Shown in pieces: positions 1 through 4,885 of a stretch of DNA of 16,041 nucleotides; the stretch's first letter is position 1, and each line of letters begins with the position of its first letter. The notes below the pieces were generated by a model. That model saw only the letters and a program-made list of their open reading frames with translations, was not told the origin of the DNA and made no database searches. The DNA is taken from the NCBI GenBank assembly GCA_910585665.1, contig CAJUFI010000059.1, forward strand, positions 1-16,041, written 5' to 3'. The DNA comes from an uncultured Acetatifactor sp. Lineage in GTDB: Bacteria > Bacillota > Clostridia > Lachnospirales > Lachnospiraceae. The translations under genes and the position numbers were made by a program.

Positions 1-286
1 ACTGGTTCAATCGCATGATTACATTAGGCAGTATTCAGCGTTATGCAGTATAAGCGTCCGGAACAATCTGCCTGTGTGACGAGCCTGCTGTAGGTTGAGC
101 GGGTCGTAAGGAATTGTCTGCATATAACGGAAATAATGATAAAAAGGTATGAAAACGGCGGAAAATGTAGTATATTGAAAGGGGATGAGCGATGGGGCAG
201 AACCAGTGAAGCACGGAAGCGGCGCTGGGCTACAGAAGATTCGGAAAGGACAAAAGAGATGGCGAAAAAAATAAAGGGAAAGCGCG
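1..286. other. Intergenic DNA without a recognised gene
   Basis: No convincing gene is seen here. A short frame open from the left window edge ends at a TAA within the first 55 bases and could be the tail of an upstream gene, but it is too short to identify. The stretch contains one end of the dispersed repeat family at 107-128. A tiny frame at 185-274 has a good AAAGGGG ribosome binding site; it would encode a basic 29-residue peptide and shares a frame with the following gene, but ends in TAA before it. It may be a decayed gene start. Confidence 0.4.
107..128 (+). repeat. Lone end of the 106-bp MITE-like family
   Basis: The sequence begins TAAGGAATTGTCTGCA and ends ATAAC. It matches the terminal 22 bases of the full elements at 11489-11594 and 1796-1901 with only a few differences. 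Similarity fades after about base 130 and no matching opposite end is visible, so this is a solo or truncated end. Confidence 0.6.
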
Positions 287-667
287 GTGCTGGAAAAGGG
301 CATGACCATAGACTATGAGTATGATTTCGGATCTACCACAGCGCTGATGATTACAGTGGTCAATTACAGAATCGGATACTGGGCGAAAGAAAAAGTGACA
401 ATACTGTCAAGAAACAATCCCTATGTATTCCTGTGCAGCCAGTGCGGCGAGAAGCCGGCTGTATCAATCTGCCTGGAATGTGCCTGGGAAGGGCCGGAGG
501 AGGGCTTGCTGTGCGAGGATTGCAGCAAGACCCATGCATGTGGGGAAGATATGCTGATGGGAATATGCAATTCTCCCAGGATGGGGGTCTGCGGTTATTG
601 CGGAAGCAATCTGTATCCGGACCAGTTCATGGCAGATACGGAGTTGGGCGCACCGGCTGATGATTGA
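287..667 (+). pseudogene. Truncated pRiA4b ORF-3-like protein with a cysteine-rich zinc-binding tail
   Basis: The 126-residue frame resembles the C-terminal part of pRiA4b ORF-3-like / IS1096 passenger-type proteins found widely in Firmicutes. The visible signs are a YEYDFGSTT motif near residues 10-18, followed by a Cys-rich region (residues 50-110) with CSQC, CLEC, CEDC and CGYC pairs plus His and single Cys residues that suggest one or more zinc-binding modules. The family's usual N-terminal domain is missing. The frame opens at a GTG (287) without a good ribosome binding site, and a TAA lies in frame just upstream at 272-274; the methionine at 302 is an alternative start. A 5' truncation is the simplest reading. 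Function is not established. It lies beside mobile-element debris, consistent with a decayed accessory gene. The family assignment is from memory of the motif, not from a search. Confidence 0.55.
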
Positions 668-729
668 GGGTTGGCGGGAAGCGGGATTTCTGATTTCCGT
701 CAGCGCATGGGCGGCGTTTTGATGACGGA

Positions 730-924
730 TTATAGTTCATTTATTGCCCTCATACCGTCCATTTCCGACAGGGCGTGCAGGTAGGCATCCTTATGGACGC
801 CTCTGGGTATCTTGAAGGTGGTCGGAATCTGGAAGTACTGTCCTTTTGCCTTCTGCCTGTCCACCATGAAGGTATCGCAGAGCTGATTAAATCCAGTCCC
901 TGCTGATATTTTTGGTAGATTGGG
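730..924 (-). pseudogene. C-terminal remnant of an unidentified protein
   Basis: Read on the minus strand, 64 codons are open and end in TAA at 730-732. The translation has normal protein character, including the segments FNQLCDTFMVDRQKAKGQYF and HKDAYLHALSEMDGM near the C-terminus. There is no start codon with a ribosome binding site, and a stop at 925-927 closes the frame upstream, so only the 3' end of a gene appears to survive. I do not recognise the family. The surroundings suggest a mobile-element gene, which is inference. Confidence 0.4.
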
Positions 925-980
925 CTATATGGAGCGTCAAGGCAGCGGATTTAATACCTTTGATCTCTCAGGGTCTAATT

Positions 981-998
981 CCCCGCAGCTCTGCTGCG
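981..998 (+). repeat. Partial copy of a GC-rich palindromic repeat
   Basis: CCCCGCAGCTCTGCTGCG is an 18-base exact match to the left part of the palindrome at 1039-1059, 58 bp downstream. The right arm here is broken (GCAA instead of GGGG), so only the 3' copy can form the full stem. Confidence 0.7.
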
Positions 999-1038
999 CA
1001 ACAAACTAATGACGAGCGAAGCGAGTCTCGGGCTGATA

Positions 1039-1059
1039 CCCCGCAGCTCTGCTGCGGGG
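1039..1059. repeat. GC-rich palindrome with 9-bp arms
   Basis: CCCCGCAGC, TCT, GCTGCGGGG forms a perfect 9-bp stem with a 3-base loop. No T-run follows, so it is not a classical terminator. A second, partly broken copy lies at 981-998, and the bases between them contain the further self-complementary stretch GAGCGAAGCGAGTCTCG. The pair looks like an extragenic palindromic repeat or the edge of an element. Confidence 0.7.
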
Positions 1060-1065
1060 AGTTTC

Positions 1066-1167
1066 ATGGAGGACGGAGAAGCACTTGAAAAAATTGCATG
1101 TTATGTACCATCGTTATCAATGGACGAACTAAAAGAACTTGAAGCCGAGGTTATGCAGTTAGCATAA
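1066..1167 (+). CDS. Short acidic peptide, possibly a gene-end remnant
   Basis: A 33-residue frame starts at the ATG after the palindrome and ends in TAA; a longer version begins at the ATG at 1009 but would translate the palindrome itself. The peptide is acidic and amphipathic, with an EDGEALEKIA start and a SMDELKELEAEVM segment that would form a helix. There is no clear ribosome binding site. It may be the C-terminal piece of a larger protein cut by the palindromic repeat rather than a gene in its own right. No function is proposed. Confidence 0.25.
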   Translation: MEDGEALEKIACYVPSLSMDELKELEAEVMQLA

Positions 1168-1206
1168 TCAATCATGTCAATCAAAATATAGTACAGTAAC
1201 AGCGTT

Positions 1207-1243
1207 AGGGCATATAGAAACCGAAATCTATATGTCCTGTTTT
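1207..1243 (+). terminator. Terminator-like hairpin in the scar region
   Basis: AGGGCATATAGA (1207-1218), the loop AACCGAAA and TCTATATGTCCT (1227-1238) form a 12-bp stem with one G.T pair, followed by GTTTT. The stem is AT-rich, so termination would be modest. An AAAGGAGG sequence follows closely but no start codon is suitably placed. It is probably a relic of the element that once occupied the region. Confidence 0.4.
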
Positions 1244-1589
1244 GGCCATAAAGGAGGAACAGGAGCGACAACATTCAGACCAACACCACAGGGCGTTTCC
1301 CCCCTTGTTTGCAAAAGAAGATTGATAAGATGACCTACTTAGTTGAGGTGCTTTTTCTGATACAAGTACCCAAAGCGTAAAGGACAAGTGAAAGCGTGTC
1401 ATTCTCTACGACTTAGAGCATGGAAAACAAGGCAGACCAAGCTGGCATTTAGCAGAATCGGCAGAATCGTATTGTCAGCCGCCGGAAAGTGTGTTACAGT
1501 CAGGCATAGGAGATTGGCTTTCAGGCTTGGTCTTGCCTGATTGCTCCGGCCTATGGCGATTCAGGCAAGGCGTTCCCTGCCGGCAGGTC

Positions 1590-1679
1590 GTGGCACATCA
1601 GCGGGTGGTGCCGGATTGGCAGGCTGTGCCGCATCAGTGGGCCATGCCGGATTGACAGGCTGTGTCACATCGGTAGGCT
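1590..1679 (+). repeat. 36-bp imperfect tandem repeat, about 2.5 copies
   Basis: Units begin at 1590, 1626 and 1662. Each starts GTGNCNCATC and the first two end TGCCGGATTGRCAGGCT; the third breaks off after about 18 bases. The period is a multiple of three, so a frame over it gives a 12-residue periodicity, but that frame has no ribosome binding site and the repeat is not convincingly coding. Confidence 0.65.
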
Positions 1680-1737
1680 TCTGGGCGCGGAGGCGTAAGA
1701 GGGCGTTTGGGACGAAGGCCTTCGGACGCGGCGGAAG

Positions 1738-1790
1738 TGACGAATCTCTCATGGAAAAGTCACGGAAATGTAAGGGCTGAGAGGTATAAT
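1738..1790 (+). promoter_or_regulatory. Candidate activator-dependent promoter of the two-component operon
   Basis: A 37-bp block (1738-1774, starting TGACGAATCTCTCA and ending ATGTAAG) lies exactly 10 nt before a perfect TATAAT (1785-1790). No good -35 hexamer exists at 16-18 bp spacing, which suggests an activator. The block holds CTCA, GTCA and GTAA at exact 11-bp intervals (1748, 1759, 1770), the spacing expected for an OmpR-family regulator binding direct repeats on one face of the helix. The same block and spacing recur at 3915-3967. Binding by the adjacent response regulator is inference. Confidence 0.6.
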
Positions 1791-1795
1791 CGGCC

Positions 1796-1901
1796 TTAGG
1801 AAATGTCGGAAAATAACGGATGCCACTTGTTTCGGAAAAAGCCCGGAAATACATCGAAGGTTGCCAGGAATTCGTATCAGTTATTTGTAGGCAATTCCTT
1901 A
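1796..1901 (-). repeat. 106-bp MITE-like element, full copy, inverted
   Basis: On the minus strand this element aligns without gaps over all 106 bases with the one at 11489-11594, at about 78 percent identity by hand count. It begins TAAGGAATTG, ends TTCCTAA and shares the internal 17-mer TGTATTTCCGGGCTTTT. TAA direct repeats bound inverted ends of the form GGAATTG and its complement. It starts 5 bp after the -10 hexamer of the preceding promoter, so it would be transcribed as most of the leader of the next gene. Confidence 0.75.
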
Positions 1902-1934
1902 GTAACGGAAAATTTTTCCACAGAGGAGAGAGCC

Positions 1935-2114
1935 ATGAGAGACAGGAAAAGTGACATGATTGTCATAAAAGTATGCCGGGGGATGGTCTTTGTGGGCGGC
2001 GGCATTCTTTTTTGCTTGCTGTTGATAGGCCTGGGAATCCTGTATGGAGGAATCAGCGTGGCTTTTTGGTTGACGGATTCCCTGATCAGGAGACTGGAGA
2101 GATGCTGCCGATGA
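1935..2114 (+). CDS. Small single-pass membrane protein at the head of the two-component operon
   Basis: The start chosen is the ATG at 1935, preceded by AGAGGAGAGA at good spacing; the same frame is open upstream to 1803, but that part lies in the MITE-like element and has no ribosome binding site. The 59-residue product has a short basic N-terminus (MRDRKSD), one long hydrophobic stretch at about residues 17-45 rich in Gly, Ile and Leu, and an Arg/Cys-rich tail (RRLERCCR). No family is recognised. It lies downstream of the candidate activated promoter and 140 bp before the response regulator, so it is probably co-transcribed with the sensor genes. A role as a small sensor accessory or modulator is possible but unproven. 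A second small membrane protein occupies the same position in front of the ABC genes. Confidence 0.55.
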   Translation: MRDRKSDMIVIKVCRGMVFVGGGILFCLLLIGLGILYGGISVAFWLTDSLIRRLERCCR

Positions 2115-2254
2115 GGCGGAACTATGGGATAGTGCAGAGCCATGGGATAAATCCCCTATAAGAATCATGCATCAGCTTTCGGCTCCATATGCCAGGAAGC
2201 GCACGAAGGGACGGGGGAAAGCCCCTGATTCAGAAAAGAGACAGGTGATAACAT

Positions 2255-2941
2255 ATGAAACGTATTTTTTTGGTGGAGGATGACAGGGAGATTGCCAAGA
2301 ATCTGGCGCTGCTGCTGCGGGCGGAAGGGTTCGCCGTCACCCATGCGGGCACCCAGAGCGAGGCAGTGCGGGTGGTTTCGGAGGAAAGGTTCGATCTGGC
2401 GCTGGTGGACATTTCCCTTCCTGACGGGAGCGGCTTCTCGGTGTGCACGGAGATCAAGCAGACGATGGACATCCCGGTCATCTTCCTGACGGCCTCCGGC
2501 GATGAGGCCAGCGTGGTGACAGGGCTGAACATGGGAGCGGACGACTATGTCACCAAGCCTTTCCGGCCCAGGGAGCTGATCGCCCGGATCGGCACTGTTC
2601 TGCGCAGAAGCGGCCGCGCGCCTTCCGCCTTTGAAATCGGCGGTCTCCAGGTGGACACGGCAGCCGGGACCGTGAAAAAAGGGGGAAAGGAAATCTTCCT
2701 GTCCGCCCTGGAATACCGCCTGCTGCTGGTGTTCACAGGCAGTCCGGGAAGCATTCTGACCAGGGACAGGCTGTTGGACGAATTATGGGACGCGGCGGGG
2801 GAGTTCGTCAACAATAACACCCTCACCGTGTATATCAAGCGCCTGCGGGAGAAGATAGAGGATGACCCTGCCAATCCCAGAATCATCCTCACGGTCAGGG
2901 GGATAGGATACCGTCTGGGAGGGGATTATGTTTCGAAATAG
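2255..2941 (+). CDS. OmpR/PhoB-family response regulator
   Basis: This 228-residue protein is a DNA-binding response regulator. The receiver domain (about residues 1-115) carries the acidic pocket D9/D10, the phospho-acceptor D52 in ALVDISLPDGSG, T79 and K101 in YVTKPF. The C-terminal winged-helix domain (about 130-225) has the usual ALEYRLL, a recognition-helix region around NNNTLTVYIKRLREKIED, and the closing VRGIGYRL wing. Length is standard. The ATG follows AGGTGA. It overlaps the kinase gene by 14 bases, showing translational coupling. All catalytic residues are present, so it should be phosphorylated by the kinase at 2928. The repeated 37-bp blocks at 1738 and 3915 are the best candidate binding sites, which would mean autoregulation plus control of the ABC operon (inference). 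Confidence 0.93.
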   Translation: MKRIFLVEDDREIAKNLALLLRAEGFAVTHAGTQSEAVRVVSEERFDLALVDISLPDGSGFSVCTEIKQTMDIPVIFLTASGDEASVVTGLNMGADDYVTKPFRPRELIARIGTVLRRSGRAPSAFEIGGLQVDTAAGTVKKGGKEIFLSALEYRLLLVFTGSPGSILTRDRLLDELWDAAGEFVNNNTLTVYIKRLREKIEDDPANPRIILTVRGIGYRLGGDYVSK

Positions 2942-3917
2942 AGAGATACGCCGGCTCGCCGTCTGGTTCGCCGGGGTGACCATTGTCTGCTCCGGGGCGG
3001 GATTCGCTCTCCAGCCCGGGGCAGGGCTTCTGCTTCTCGCCGCCGCTGCAGCCTATGGGGCGGCTTTTTTTCTGTTCACCAGAGCCAGGTACAGAAGCAT
3101 TGCGAAGATTTCGGAACAGATTGATCAGGTGCTCCACGACGGGGACTGCCTGTATATCGGCGAGATGGACGAGGGCGAGCTGTCCATCCTGCAGACCGAA
3201 ATCTCCAAAATGACCCTGCGCATCCGGGAGCAGAATGACGCCCTGAAAAAAGAGAAAGGGCATCTGGCCGATTCCCTGGCCGATATCGCCCATCAGCTGC
3301 GCACGCCCCTGACCTCGGCGAACCTGATACTGTCCCTGCTGAAGGACAATCCCGGCGAAAGCGGGCGGAAAGGGCTGCTGCGGGACATGGAGGGCCTGTT
3401 CCGGCAGATGGACAGGCTGATCGACTCCCTGCTGAAGCTGTCCAGACTTGACGCTGGAATTGTAGTCTTCCGAAAAGAGCCGGTGCAGGTGGCAGGCCTG
3501 ATAGAGACTGCGTCCAGGCCCCTTTTGATTCCCATGGAACTGCATGAGATTACCTTAGAGATTCAGGTGCCGGAAGGGGCGCGCATAGACGGAGATCCCG
3601 ACTGGCTCGGGGAGGCCCTCCAGAACATTCTCAAGAACTGCATGGAAAGCATCGGCGACCGGGGATGCATCCAAATCGCCTGCGAGGACACCCTGCTCTA
3701 TACGGAAATCACCATTCACGACAGCGGCCCGGGTTTTGGGAAAGAGGACCTGTACCATGTGTTCGACCGATTCTACCGGGGACGGGACACGAAAGCCTCA
3801 GGCTATGGAATCGGCCTGTCGCTGTGCAGGACGATCATCACCAGGCAGGGCGGCACCGTTGCGGCCAGGAACCATCCCCGGGGCGGTGCCCTGTTCGTCA
3901 TCCGCTTCCCCAAATGA
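2928..3917 (+). CDS. Sensor histidine kinase of the intramembrane-sensing type
   Basis: This 329-residue membrane kinase pairs with the overlapping regulator. Two hydrophobic segments (about residues 9-27 and 33-52) are joined by only some five residues, so there is almost no extracytoplasmic sensor domain. A coiled linker follows, then the dimerisation/phospho-acceptor helix with H122 in DIAHQLRTPLTS, the N box with N233 and N237 in LQNILKNC, HDSGPGFG (about 264-271) and GYGIGLSL (about 292-299) of the ATP-binding domain. The length and topology resemble kinases that work with ABC permeases in antimicrobial-peptide response loci, where the transporter takes part in sensing. Here the next genes are an ABC ATPase and a permease. 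The stimulus is not visible in the sequence. Its TGA stop forms the first bases of the second 37-bp regulatory block. Confidence 0.92.
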   Translation: MFRNREIRRLAVWFAGVTIVCSGAGFALQPGAGLLLLAAAAAYGAAFFLFTRARYRSIAKISEQIDQVLHDGDCLYIGEMDEGELSILQTEISKMTLRIREQNDALKKEKGHLADSLADIAHQLRTPLTSANLILSLLKDNPGESGRKGLLRDMEGLFRQMDRLIDSLLKLSRLDAGIVVFRKEPVQVAGLIETASRPLLIPMELHEITLEIQVPEGARIDGDPDWLGEALQNILKNCMESIGDRGCIQIACEDTLLYTEITIHDSGPGFGKEDLYHVFDRFYRGRDTKASGYGIGLSLCRTIITRQGGTVAARNHPRGGALFVIRFPK

Positions 3918-3967
3918 CGAATCTCTCACCCGAAAGTCACGCAGATGTAAGCACAAAGCCTTATGAT
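3915..3967 (+). promoter_or_regulatory. Second copy of the candidate activated promoter, for the ABC operon
   Basis: The block 3915-3951 matches the one at 1738-1774 at 31 of 37 bases, is followed after the same 10 nt by TATGAT (3962-3967), and again lacks a proper -35. CTCA, GTCA and GTAA are spaced by 11 bp in both copies. The block starts on the kinase stop codon. It would start transcription near 3974 and give the ABC operon its own promoter under the same regulator as the two-component genes. Confidence 0.6.
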
Positions 3968-3990
3968 AGAAACCGAACCCGAAGAAGCCG

Positions 3991-4063
3991 CCGACCAGTG
4001 CCCATAGAATTTACGGACGCGAATGCGGACGGAAATTCTATGCCAGGAATTGGTACTGGTCGG
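3991..4063. repeat. Long inverted repeat in the leader of the ABC operon
   Basis: CATAGAATTT (4003-4012) and AAATTCTATG (4033-4042) are perfect 10-bp arms around a 20-base loop that contains a smaller CGC/GCG stem. Outside them CCGACCAGTGCC (3991-4002) pairs with GGTACTGGTCGG (4052-4063) at 11 of 12 positions, across a 9-base bulge on the right side. The structure lies between the candidate start site and the small gene at 4097. There is no T-run, so a leader structure, operator or small palindromic element is more likely than a terminator. Confidence 0.65.
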
Positions 4064-4096
4064 GGGATGCGGGACTGGAATAGGAGGATTGAAATC

Positions 4097-4219
4097 ATGA
4101 GGTTCGTGAAGAGATGTTTTATTGTGTTGGCGGCGCTGTGCCTGTGCTGGCTGCTGGTGCCGGTGCTTGTCCTGAACAGAAGGAGAGGAGGGGACTGCGA
4201 TGGAATTTTTGAGGATTGA
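4097..4219 (+). CDS. Small membrane protein overlapping the ABC ATPase start
   Basis: The 40-residue frame starts at an ATG nine bases after TAGGAGG. The product has a basic N-terminus (MRFVKRC), a hydrophobic segment at about residues 8-26 and a polar tail beginning with RRRGG, so it would be a single-pass membrane peptide with its C-terminus possibly cytoplasmic. Its last 20 bases overlap the first codons of the ATPase gene at 4200, so its translation would pass over the ATPase ribosome binding site and could couple the two. It occupies the same relative place as the small membrane protein at 1935, one behind each candidate activated promoter, but the two sequences are not clearly related. 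No family is recognised. It could instead be a leader peptide whose only role is coupling. Confidence 0.5.
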   Translation: MRFVKRCFIVLAALCLCWLLVPVLVLNRRRGGDCDGIFED

Positions 4220-4883
4220 GAATCTCCGCAAGGTATATGGAAAAGGAGAGAACCAGGTCACGGCGCTGGACGGCGTCTCCCTGACCATCGAGAAGGGGGA
4301 GTTCGCGGCGATCATAGGGCCTTCCGGATCTGGCAAGTCCACCCTGCTGCATGCCATCGCCGGAGTGGACGCGCCTACCAGCGGCAAAGTGTACCTGATC
4401 GGCCAGGACGTGTATGCCCAGAACAGCGAAAAGCTTGCCATTTTCCGCAGGCGGCAGGTGGGCCTGATCTACCAGTTCCACAACCTGATTCCCACGCTGA
4501 ACGTGGTGGAGAACATGACGCTGCCCATTCTCATGGACAGACAGAGGGTCAACCGGAAACGCCTGGAGGAGCTCCTGGAGCTGCTGGGGCTGCAGGAGCG
4601 CAGGGACCATCTGCCCAGCCAGCTTTCCGGCGGGCAGCAGCAGCGGGTGGCCATCGGCCGCGCCCTGATGAACGCGCCCCAGGTGATGCTGGCCGACGAG
4701 CCCACAGGCAGCCTGGACAGCCGCAACGGCGCAGAGATAGTCCGCCTGCTGAAGGCCAGCCACAGAGCGTACGGCCAGACCCTGATCATCGTCACCCACG
4801 ATGAGAACATCGCCCTGCAGGCAGATCGGATTATCTGCATCTCGGACGGGCGGGTAATCCGGGACGAAAGGCAGGTGCGCTGA
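4200..4883 (+). CDS. ABC transporter ATP-binding protein (MacB/LolD-like)
   Basis: This 227-residue ATPase powers the permease encoded two bases downstream. Walker A is GPSGSGKST (residues 40-48), the Q-loop glutamine is near 92 in IYQFHNLIP, the signature is LSGGQQQR (142-149), Walker B is VMLADEP (162-168), followed by TGSLDSRN, and the H-loop is H200 in IVTHD. All motifs are intact. Length and motif wording fit the subgroup that pairs with FtsX-type permeases (MacB, LolD, BceA). An AGGAGAGGAGGGG ribosome binding site lies inside the small gene upstream. It is most likely induced from the promoter at 3915-3967, with possible read-through from the two-component genes. The substrate cannot be told from the sequence; antimicrobial-peptide defence is typical of such loci. 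Confidence 0.93.
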   Translation: MEFLRIENLRKVYGKGENQVTALDGVSLTIEKGEFAAIIGPSGSGKSTLLHAIAGVDAPTSGKVYLIGQDVYAQNSEKLAIFRRRQVGLIYQFHNLIPTLNVVENMTLPILMDRQRVNRKRLEELLELLGLQERRDHLPSQLSGGQQQRVAIGRALMNAPQVMLADEPTGSLDSRNGAEIVRLLKASHRAYGQTLIIVTHDENIALQADRIICISDGRVIRDERQVR

Positions 4884-4885
4884 GG

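Larger units (their letters stand above)
668..1934. other. Gene-poor scar region with element remnants
   Basis: This 1.27-kb stretch has no intact gene of normal size. It holds a minus-strand coding remnant (730-924), two copies of a GC-rich palindrome (981-998 and 1039-1059), a 33-codon frame (1066-1167), a terminator-like hairpin (1207-1243), a 36-bp tandem repeat (1590-1679), a candidate activated promoter (1738-1790) and a 106-bp MITE-like element (1796-1901). Frames longer than 60 codons here lack ribosome binding sites and coding character. The left two thirds look like the debris of an integrated element; the last 200 bases are the regulatory region of the next operon. Confidence 0.6.

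Noticed and set aside
981..1060. Paired palindromes as a CRISPR array
   Set aside because: Only two unequal copies exist, there is no regular spacer series and no cas gene nearby.
1205..1402. Minus-strand 65-codon frame in the scar region
   Set aside because: No ribosome binding site, no motif, and it runs through the terminator-like hairpin.
1541..1854. Frames over the 36-bp repeat on both strands
   Set aside because: Neither has a ribosome binding site or protein-like composition apart from the repeat period; the plus frame runs through the regulatory block and the minus frame starts inside the MITE-like element.
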